Source: Oxytricha trifallax (lineage: Eukaryota > Ciliophora > Spirotrichea > Sporadotrichida > Oxytrichidae). From it: a stretch of 64,000 bases of DNA. The DNA lies in the NCBI GenBank assembly GCA_000711775.1, contig ARYC01000307.1, positions 62,001 to 126,000 on the forward strand, in the 5' to 3' direction. Positions 23,201 to 33,900 of the stretch are shown here, piece by piece. The notes under the pieces were generated by a model. The model was not told the DNA's origin, searched no databases, and saw nothing but the letters and a program-made list of their open reading frames with translations. The translations under genes and the position numbers were made by a program. Every line of letters starts with the position of its first letter. Within the stretch, counting starts at the first letter, position 1.

Positions 23201-26200
23201 ATGAATCTTCATGACTACTAGGTTAGAAGCTTACAAAGTATGCTTCCCAAAAATTATATATAGAGCTAAGATGAATTGAAAATGTACTAGGAGTTGATCT
23301 TTTAGAAAATGATTTTAAGATTGACGTTTTTTGAACAAAACTATCACGATGCTGAGGAAATTGATTTTAATGTAAAAGTACAAGCTAAACTCTATTATTA
23401 ATAAATCAATGATGGTGAACTGGAAGAAGACCTGAGCACTTAATGTGATTCTTCTATGTAAGAGATTTTTACGAAATATTTAAGTACTTTAAAAAGTTTA
23501 TAAGTTATTATAAATAGCTTTAGGAATTAATTGGGGGTGGCAAAACGTCTATATTTAAAATTTTACTAAGAATTTGAATCGACCTTAATCAATCTATCAT
23601 TTTTTTCATCATTAATCATAAATTATAGAGATTATATGAGTGCTTCTAATTTTAGTGACACGGAAAATTTGAGTGAAGATGAACAAGAGTCTAAGTAATA
23701 AAATATAAAAAAAGTAAAAAAGAAAAAAACTAAAAATCGTCAAATTTAAAAGAATAAAGTTAAGCAATTTAGCTAAATCAAAGATAACATAAAAGATGAG
23801 CAGAAGCCTATTGACTAATCTTAAAATTTGAATATTGATTAATAAGAAGTTGATTTAAAAAGGATCAGGCAATAAAATAATAAATTAAGGATTCTTAAAT
23901 TGGTAGGTGCTGGGGTAGTTTCACTTGCAACAATAGGTGGTGGAATAGCTTGCTCTATGTCCCCTTTCGGAGTAATTGTTGGAGGCTCTTTAATTGGAGG
24001 AGGCGTATCTTCATTAATAAATGTGATTCAGTAGGCATGGAGTGGAAAAGATTTTGATTGCAGTGAATACATGAAAACAAAAGGTATGGGAATGTTCTCT
24101 GGGTTTCTTTCGGGAGGTTTATCTTGTATTTGCTCTTCACTTATGGGAGGAATCATGACTTCATTTATCGGCTAGTTAACACAAACCGCTGTTTCAGGTT
24201 CATTAACTACATTCATCTCTACTGCAATATAAAATCTTATGTGTGGAAATGTATGGAGTGAAGGAATGATATCTGCTTTATTAATAGGTACTGTCGGTGC
24301 AGTAGCAGGAGCAGTTGGAGGCTAACTTACTAGAAATATCTCAAACAAGTTAACACAAGGCCTAACTCTTTTAAAGCAATTCTACACCAAAGCTGCTATA
24401 TAAATTACTGTTGCAACCATAGGAGGTGGAGTTAGTGGAGCAGTGTGTTCTTATGTCACAAAGATTGTTGAAAATCTATATAAAGGAGGTGAAATTGAGC
24501 AAAACAACTTTGTTTATTTAACAACTTTAAAAATCTAGAATCTCTCACAGCAGGATGCTATTGAACTATGGACTTATCTTAATGAAGAAAAAATCATTGT
24601 TAACAAAAAGATCAATAAATAATTTGAATAAGATTTGAAATTACCATCTAAGTTCGCAATACATAAAACTGAAATATGTATTTTACTATCTGAGTGTCTT
24701 TCAATCTTAAATGGAACAAAGTAAGCTGTGATCTCTGGATTATTAAATGGTTCAATAAATGGGGCAATTTAAGGCATAAAAAGTGCTCATCATGAGCGAA
24801 AAGAAATTATTAGACAGGGCAATGAAGTAGCTTAAGAGATTAGAGAAGGTAGAGATGCTACAACTTTGGAAGCAAAAGCATTTGCTAAAACTCACAAATG
24901 TAATTTGATAATTTATGATGAAAATGATAAAGTGCTGACTGAAATAAAAGGGCCTGAAGGATCGACTGAAACTAAATACCTCAGATATTATGCGCATGGT
25001 CACTATGAAGCTCTGGATAATAATATGAAAATAATTCCAATTGAAAGTGCTGACGGAGATTGTTTCTATGCAGCATTACAGGCCGAAGGATCAATTTAAG
25101 AATTAAGAAATGAAATTGCTGATAATATCGAAAGTGATATCTTTGAGGTACTTGGAGAAGCTTCATTTGATGAACTAAGAGATAAAGGATATTTAAAAGG
25201 AGGAAGAAAACCTAAAAAAGATGAAGAAAATGATAATAAAAAGAATCAAAACCCCATAACCCCTTAGTGAGGTTTATAATTAATTGCTTTTATTCGTAGG
25301 GCAGAGTTGGAGTCTTATGGGGTTATATGATAATTTAATGGATATTTAAAGAGTATTAGTGTAATTAATTCAATCAATTTTATATGCTTATTTTATGATA
25401 CCACTTGAATCTAGCAGTCTTTAGTTGTTCTAGTATATTATATAATGATTATCAAAGTATGAAATACTTTTCATATCATAATCTTAGATAATTGCAGCTA
25501 TCACTCAAACATCCCATTAAACAGAGCCATTTGTCCACTTCTCTCTTATTTGGAAGTATCCTGGAGTGCCTAAAACCTTAGCTAAAGTCACTATCTCTTG
25601 TCTTATTGCTCTGTTGAAATCTATCACTACTACTTCTAAAAGACTAAGACTTAACATTACATTTTCTGGCTTCAAATCTCTATGAAAATTCCCTAGATCA
25701 TGGTTCTCTTTCACACCCTTAGTCATTTCTGTTAGTATCTCATTAAAATTATCAGGACATTTATTATGGTAGATATACTCTTTTAGAATAAATTCAAACT
25801 TCTTGAGTCTCAAAAAATAAAACCATGACCAATTATAACTCCGTCGAGCTTAGCTAGGTTCTTGTATTTTCTTTCTGAGCCTCTCTAAGAGCTATGCATT
25901 CATTTGCAAACTAATTTACACATTGCTCAATCTTAATGAGATATTTGAATGGATATGTAAGAGAATTCATCAACAACTTTAAGTTGTACTTTGTTAGGTA
26001 CGCCAATATTCAAATAGTTCTCAATAAACCTGCTAATGTCGGCTGCATTTAATGTAGGTATAATAATTGCTCTCTCATACTATATACATACCATTTTATT
26101 GACTCCATTCACTTCTATCTCTTAATTTTCTCCTAATGTTCTCTTTATGACTCAAGAGAGATATCTTTTAGCAGGTCCAAGCTTATAAGTTTCCTCATCT

Positions 26201-29200
26201 TTAATCAGAAATTCCTTAAAACGATGCTTTTGCATTTGCCTCTTTACTTTGCCTGAGTTAATATAGTACTTAATGCATGTTGTGCACTAATATCTACCAT
26301 CTACTTTATCATGCTTGAAGTAGATCTTAGCTCTACCAGAGTGTACCTCTTTGATGGGCCTCTTCAAGAAAGTCTCAGTTGAGAAGAAATTTTAGCAGCT
26401 TTTACATTAAAATATTTTAATTTTTTCTAATAGTTGATGTTCCTTTTCTTCCTCAACGAATCCAACTTTCGTTTAAACTCCCATCTCTGCACTCTACTTC
26501 TTGTTTTAAACTTCAAATTTAAGACCTCAACTTTAAACTCTAGAGCTCTTAGCTAAACCACATTTTTCAATATAAATTACTTCTGTTTTCTTGGAGGATC
26601 CAAAGTTGAGCAATGATTAACCTGTACCACACAGAGAGATTACAACGATTCAAGTTAGGTGCCATGTTTAAATTCATATTTTAATTTCTATTATAACGCT
26701 ATATTAACCTCTTTAGTTAGAGTAACTTTGTAAAGACGATGGCACTGCAGCAAAAATGGTTGGTTCTTAGGCGTTAGACATTATATTTACGCTAAGTTTA
26801 TAACTCTAAATTTTCTCTTAATATTTTTATTTTTTGTACAACTTAGAGAAAATTTAGGTTGGTAGGATACAAATTAGGCTTTAAAACATTTTGGAACTTT
26901 TCTATTAAAACATGATTAGATTGAAAGTAAGTACTAATAAAGTTTTGGTACTATTAAATTATTACTAATTAAAATTATATGAATTTAGAATCAGTACGAA
27001 TAAGCTTTAAATAAATTTAGTACTAATTTAATGGAACTAAATTGATAAAAATGTAGATCCATCTCAGAAGCTTGTTAGAACTTCTCCCAATTTTCTTCAC
27101 GTATCTTTACCAGTTGTCCTCTTATAAAATAAACATATTAAATACTAAGATTTTTATCAGTAGGATCCAGAGATCTTTATATTAAATTTAAAATTCAATG
27201 ATAAGAGAAGGAAAAGGGTGCAATCTTTAAATACATTATTGAATAGGTTTGAAGCTTAAGAAATGATCTCAAGATTTAGAAGCAAGGAGGAACTCTATCG
27301 ATACTTCACTCTACATGGTAAGATTACTATGTATATTAAAATAAATTCTCTAGTGGGTTTATTTCTTCCAACCATGAAAGGCACCAAAATATAATTTTTA
27401 AAATATTTACTATGCGATGAGAAGAAAGCTTTTTAATACAATGAGATTAAGTTGATAGAGATTCCAAACTACCCAGATTTTAGACACCAATCTCTACTAG
27501 GATGCAATGAATTATGAAGAATTTGTAGTTTATCTTACTGCTAAGAAACTACTCTCTAACAAGCTTTCAGAATGAAATTTTCTTTGGTGTTCATGGTACT
27601 TTATGAGAAAGTTATCTCAGAGAGATCATTGAAGAAGCTCACAAGAACGCTATTCAATTTCTCCTGAAGATTAAAAGAGGCAAGACATACTAATAAGCAA
27701 GACCTGACTCGCAGAGCTTAACAAGCATCCTTACCTCTCTAGTGAGCTTTGATTCATAACATGTAGAAAAACGTGGAAATGGTGTATTTCTAATGAAAAG
27801 CTTGCAAAGGTTTAAAGAGAAAGAAAGTCGCAGACAATTAATGAGGTGAGCAAGAGGCTTTATAAAGATGTCTATAAATCAGATGATATGAACACAGATG
27901 CAGGAGCTGGCATTAAGTGAAGAAATATGCGATCAAGCAAGACATAAGAAGAGGAGAAGAAAGAGAAGCAAAACCACTTAATGGGCCAATTTAATATGTG
28001 TATATATTCATTCGTTTAGATCTAAAACTCTTTTATAAACATTCATTCTTCCCTCTCTCGTACAAATCTGTTGTCTTATCTAAGCTCACTCTTACAGCTA
28101 CTTTATATTAAATTTACTGTATCGATGGGCAAGTCATGCATAAGATGATACATCATCAGCTTCTTGTAGTGAGTCTTGATTTTACTCCAATAGAATTCGA
28201 TCCATTAAACTGTAGGCTATAGGGAACTTTATATACAGGAGTTATGATTAATTGTTCATAAGCTTTCTTAGACTCATTAATCTTAAGAACTGACAGGTTA
28301 TCAACAAACAGGATGATCTCTTGATTACTCTAATTCTCTCTGAGCTTATGTAGGAACTCTATATGCTACTCTCGCTTAATAGAGCGAGGATGAATAACAT
28401 AACTTTCTAAGCCAGAGTCTTCACTAATACCTGCTAAAATTGCATCGGTTACAACCTTTAATTTCTAGTCGTAGACTTTTATATTATCATACTTTTTATA
28501 CCAAGACTTATTAATGAAAGTGTTAAAGGTAAACACAGCTTCATCTTCGTTTATGAACTTGATTTTATTGTAAATAGACCTCTGCATTTAATCATAAATA
28601 TAGTTTAAATTATTACTATAAAATGGCACTGTAAAATCAATCACTCTCTTCACTAAGTTGACAGTCTTGAAAGTAATACCATTTCTTCTATAAATATTAG
28701 CTATAGTCTAAGGAGAGATACGCATGTCATGAAACTTGCAATGGAACATTATAGCTCGCTAGTCAAGGAAAAGTGTGCCCAATACTTTAAATTCTTAGAG
28801 TCACAGAGGTAGTCAATATGGGTCTAAGTGAACTTTTATTTTCTTACTGAATGTTTTCAAGTACCATATTTAAAATCCTGAACATCTAACATGCAGTGAT
28901 ACCTAACATTTGAGGCACTTTTGTGAAAGAACTTTGCTGTAGTTGTATAATTTAGTACTAGTTTGACTAAGTCTATATTGATACTAGAACCATACCTAAA
29001 ATTAAGCAGTAAATCTAAATATTTCTCATCATAAATAGAACCTAGATTTCGCTATAATTTCTATTTCTCATTTTATTGATTGGTGTAATTTCTCTATTAA
29101 CCTTAATAAGACCTCAGCTATACCCTACAAATCAAGGAAATTATAAACCTCATTAAGGGATTTTGGTGTTTTGAATGGTGATGATAATTGGAAGTAAAAA

Positions 29201-29290
29201 TCAAACTTTTTAAAAGAAGAAATTCCAAAAGAAGAAGGAGATAAAGTTGGAAAAGTAATAAAAGTAACATTCATATTAAGATTACTCCCA
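23201..29290 (+). CDS. Glycine-zipper membrane protein with OTU-like Cys protease domain, split by TBE-A
   Basis: ATG 23201. Residues 1-230 or so are helical and charged with a Lys-rich patch. About 23900-24480 encodes repeated Gly-rich hydrophobic segments (GVVSLATIGGGIAC, GVIVGGSLIGGGVSS, VGAVAGAVGG, ATIGGGVSGAV), as in glycine-zipper membrane domains. About 24866-25160 encodes a protease-like module: CNLIIYDENDK, then HGHYEALDN, then SADGDCFYAALQAEG and LRNEIADNI. DGDCFYAAL matches the OTU catalytic-Cys motif (D-G-x-C-L/F-x-R/A-A-L), and HYEAL matches the OTU His motif, but the His block precedes the Cys block, suggesting circular permutation. The frame runs into TBE-A. Removing 25247-29173 with one AAT continues as KKN-GDDNWKQKSNFLKEE. 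The 3' end is unclear; the coding blocks after 30922 could belong to it. Confidence 0.7.
25500..26660 (-). pseudogene. TBE-A zinc-finger/kinase ORF (57-kDa type)
   Basis: Reading from about 26660 downward there are two C2H2 fingers (FQCKSCQNFF with a downstream H, then YQCTTCIKYY with KRQMQKH). A protein-kinase core follows, with HRDLKPENVML and VIDFNRA (25520-25700) and then LGTPGYF. The Mg-binding loop reads DFN instead of DFG. Not one clean frame from end to end. Confidence 0.7.
27200..27990 (+). pseudogene. TBE-A 22-kDa-type ORF
   Basis: Similar to the better preserved copy at 44012 (shared SRFRSKEEL-like start and VGLFLPTMKGTK). Frame breaks are present. Function of this TBE protein is unknown. 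Confidence 0.65.
28040..28980 (-). pseudogene. TBE-A DDE transposase (42-kDa type)
   Basis: Minus-strand sequence includes LFVDNLSVLK and, downstream, GIEFYW-like and HLMHDLPIDT segments, that is, the second Asp and the Glu of a DDE catalytic triad. The frame is interrupted. Confidence 0.7.
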
Positions 29291-30921
29291 CCCCTTAATC
29301 CTTAAACCCTCCTGGCAAGACCTTAAACTTATTTAAACACCCATCCTTTCCCAATAAGTTTTTTTTTCATATAACTTTTTTCATCAAGGTTTGAATCTAA
29401 CTTTTAATCCAAAAATAATTTTTTAATTTTTTTTAATTCAATAAAGCTACTCAACTGTTACTATTTAAATTAGTTAGAATTTATATTTTAATTGTTTCTC
29501 TATGTTTTTCGATTTTTAGTACACATAGCAAAATAACCTAAAATATAATAAACTATCATTTATTTTTTTATGTTGACCAACAACAACAGAATTAATTTTC
29601 TTCATTAAATTTATTGTTTTACTCCTAAGACCTCAAAAATATTATTTACAAGCTTTTATACACGATAAGAATTAAAATAAATAATATATAATTTTTACTT
29701 AATTTTGAATTATTCTTTTCACAATTTCTTATATATTCTCTTCTCAAAACCATTTGGTTTTTTTCTTTCACTATTAAAATCTTTGATGTCTTTGCATTAT
29801 CCATTCATTTAATTAATTTAAATTCAGTGCTTCTTTAATCAATGACTCCAAGATCTCCTTTATGAGAGTGGTCTAAAATTTGTATAGACTAAAGAAAAAA
29901 ATGTGAAGGTAACTCTTATGAGCAAGGGCAAGTCTTTCCTCAAACTTAATGGTTGAGTACCTTTTATCTACCACACTCCTTTTCAAATCGTTTAGATTAT
30001 ACTGATGGCTTTTTATAAACAGGTATTTTTGTACAGTCTTCTAGAATTTCTTCCAAAAAAAGATCCTCCATGAAATATTATAAATAATAACTCGATCTCA
30101 TTAATCTAGTTTTATATTAAGTATTAATAAATTGCTTCTACTTTTTGTTGTCGATATGTATATTCATCATTCACACGTTTAATTAAATCTATTAAATCTT
30201 TCCAAGAATCGAGGAGGAAACTTTAATTTATTTACCACACTGTTAAAAATCTCAATATAATATTAATATATTTCACAGTAGCTATTTACTTAAAAATAAA
30301 TTTAATACTTTTAGAAAAAAGCAAAAATATAGTATTAATGCTTAAGAAATATGCCAAGTTAAATACGATTATGAAAAAAAATTTGTTTTAATTTTGTTAG
30401 TCTAATAAATAACATATATTAGATTTACTTTTTACTTCAATTTTATTTTAAAAATCTATGAACATTAGTTAAACTAATCAAATAAAAAATTATTATGTGA
30501 TTAATAAAAAATTTAATGGAAATTCCTTTTAAAAATGAGAAATTAAAAATAAATTTTTCAAACCTTGTAAAAAAATAAAATTATTAAGGTTGAGATGGGG
30601 GGGTCTCTGTTTGAATAAGTAACATACTAAAATTTATACGATATGGAAGGTGAAGACTCACAGAGATCATAAAATTTTGTAAATTGCTGAATTTAATCAA
30701 ATTTTCTAATTAAAATTTGTATTCCTATTTTATTTTTCTGTAACGAGAGTGTGTGAGATCTTACTTATCAATAAACTTGCGAGATAAATAAATTTTTTTA
30801 AAAAAAATAATTTAATTTTTTAGTTATAGGGCTATTTTTTATACTCCAAAACCTTTTAGTTAATGTTAAAATGATTTAATTTGTATAATATTTCCGCAAC
30901 TTGCTAAATTTTCTGATTTTA
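29291..30921. other. AT-rich DNA, no supported gene
   Basis: Long AT-rich stretch with homopolymer runs. It may be an IES or intron joining the MDS ending near 29290 to the coding block at 30922, or plain intergenic DNA. No pointer pair that restores the frame was found. Confidence 0.45.
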
Positions 30922-33900
30922 GCTAATATTCAAACGCTATAGAGGAAATTAGGGATTATATTAACAATTTAGATGATAGATCAACAAATACTAGATCAAT
31001 AGTGGTGGTCGAGGAATTTCTTAATCATAAAGGATAAATAATAGGTGAGAGAGTTGTAGAAATTGATCCTCGTACCTTATATGTTCGAGGTGTAGATTCA
31101 TATTATGACTCTGATTAAACATAACATATTAGGATTAATGAAGGGGCTCACATGTAAAATAACGGAGCTTATCATTCAAAACTCCAAAAACGCTGATGTT
31201 GTTTGATTGAGTATATTCAAAATAAATTATTAATTTATTATAGGGCGTTAATAACGTGAATTTGAGGGGGCTTAGGTTGTAAATGTAATATAAATCTAGA
31301 GATTTAAAGGAATCGTGGGTTTTAATTTTTGTTAAACAGTGCCATGCCGTCATTAGCATATCTAATTTTGATGACTTCTTACCAGTTGATTATTTTGGTT
31401 AATTTTCTGTTTTGCTCGGTTTTGTCTTAGGTTTATTTTCTCAGCCATATCTATCATTTCACTTTGATCTTATTCTTTTCTTGATACTGCTCTTTTTTTT
31501 TGCTTTGAATCTTATTTACTCTGTCCTTTAAATTTAGTTTTCATTTTTTGTCTTATCGGATTCACTGATTGTTGCAGCAAGAGTCAATATCCCACTTGAT
31601 ATTTCCATTCTTCAATTCTTCTCTTTGGAAAGAATTTAAAAATCTTAGGACTTAGTCAAGCTCTGAAGCCAGAACTCTCTATGTCCTATTAAGTTCTATA
31701 ATTACTACTGTGAGAGGTGAAAATCTTGCATAATATTTTCAGTGTTTATCTAAGTGCACATAACCAAAAGATTACTACTCTTAAATGACTTTGCAAACAA
31801 TTGTAAGAATATTATCGAGCTACTATGAAATCCTATAATCTTAAATAAATCTCTCAGTGTTATTTAGTCGGTCCAGGACAAATTTTGAAAAAAAGACATA
31901 AATTGACAAACTATATTTCTAATTAATTTCAAAATAAAATGCATTTTGTTGTAGGCAAAAGAATTATGCATGCTTGAGCACCAAAAAATAGCATCGGGTT
32001 ATATAGTATACATAGTTTCTTGATATTGAGACTTAGTAAGAATTTGGTATATCGACAAAATTATATTTGAAACTAGTCATAGCATCTAAAGTAGTTAGAT
32101 TGATAAATACTTTATACAAACTGTTTGTATGAGATGAATTTTTTCTCAAGTACATTTTCAAGAAATTGGATAATTTTCCTTGCATTCTTTTAGATATTTA
32201 CAGGAAGCTTTAAATTGCCCATTCATCTTTACTTTAATTTTCCAATTTCATATGCAAAGAGATTTCTAACTGCTTTAGCTAGTAAATTCATTAGGTTTCA
32301 TGTTAATTCAAGTCAAAAGGTTTTATATATTTTAGTTTAATCAATGATTGTAACATAGTAATTAAAATACTCAAAATTAAAATTATTAAAATTAAATAAA
32401 TATATATATATCAGTATTCATAGTTAAACTCTATTACTAATGAATGCTATGCATCCTTATCATAGAATATTTTTGATAATTTAGAATATTTAATTTTTTT
32501 AGTTTTTTTTATTTTTTGTTCAATATTTAACTTTAATCTTTCTTTATGTCTTATTTTCCAAACGGATCTTGTTATATTCCTTTTGGAATATATAGGGTGC
32601 CTGTTTATTTTTTAAATAATATTAATGAAGCCTTTCTATTTAGTAGGGATACTTAAATCTTTGTTATATATCCATGTTGAAATCTCTTATTTCTATTAAG
32701 AATTTGATCATTAATTTTGAGTCGCCGGACAATGTTTAGAAATGATTGTCCGGTGACTTTTTAAAAAGATAGATGAATTAAACCATGTTTTTATTGCATT
32801 AAAAATGAGAAATAAATTAAATAAATATAGTAAATTTTAATAAAATCAAAAATGGAAGCAATATCTTGTTCTACTCGAACATGGCTATACCTAACTTGGG
32901 TCTTAATGATTCTCTCTCTGTTGACTTATTCTTCTAGTGTCTCTAAGGGGTCCATTGATTTTTTATAAAGAGAAATCTCACTAGTCCCTAAATAATACCT
33001 TAAAAAACTTCTAGCAGAGATGTTTCTTATTATGAACTTATAAATCTCTTGATTGAATATATTGTTCATTACAGTAAAGGCATAAGAATTTTTAAAATAT
33101 CTTATGATTCTTAAGATATATATTTTAGACTTGTTAGAATGATGGTGTTAATTATTAGAATGATGCTGTTAATTATTAGCTTGAAAGCAGATTTATAGGT
33201 GTAATTCCACCCACATACTTCACAGAATTAGACTATCTTTTCTATCACTTTTTCTTTAACTACATAAACCATTTTTATTGGAGCTTCATATTAAATTTCT
33301 TAGATCTATATAATTATTGAATAATTTAATTTATTGCAATTAAATGTTAGAGATCTAAGGTGCTATAGTTTAAGGCATATATTGGGTTGACATATAATAA
33401 TTCTCATTTTTTCAGTTTATAAATGAAAGTTTTTACTACTAATGCCAATAAATGCCGCTTTTCATTGTAGGTTATAGTTCACTAATTAGCACTTTTAATT
33501 ATTATGTAATTAATTTAGGTTCTCTCTGAAAATTTGAATAAAATCTTATTCTAAAGGATTCTGGTGAATAAATGAAAAGAGAACAAAAGACATTTGTTAA
33601 AATAATTAGACTTTAGGAATAATATATTAATAAATTTATTCATTTTTTTCATTTATAAAACAAGTAATAAGTTTTGTGATTTTAGGTGGAGCTCTAAAAG
33701 TTGCTCTTGTAAGTTTGAGAGGGGAGGTTTTAAATGCAACACCTAATAGGTTTTGAACTTTTATATCTCCTCCTAATTTAGCACTATTTAAGTTAAAACA
33801 CCAACTAATTAAACAACTAATTATTAGAAACAATTTAATGAAGAAATCTTAATAAAAATGGAAGTCTAACTCTGAAACTTTGTGATACTTTTACTATCAC

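Larger units (their letters stand above)
25247..29173. mobile_element. TBE-A transposon (about 3.93 kb) inside the OTU-like gene
   Basis: The ends are CAAAACCCCATAACCCC at the left and a matching G/T-rich terminus ending GTGTTTTG at the right. It is flanked by AAT at 25244-25246 and 29174-29176. Gene order is as known for hypotrich TBEs: a zinc-finger/kinase ORF on minus, a 22-kDa-type ORF on plus, and a DDE transposase on minus. All three show frame breaks or in-frame TGA, so this copy looks inactive for expression. Precise excision restores the host reading frame. Confidence 0.9.

Noticed and set aside
33636-33833. Minus-strand 65-codon ORF as a host gene
   Set aside because: Lies inside TBE-C with no start context and no recognisable motif.
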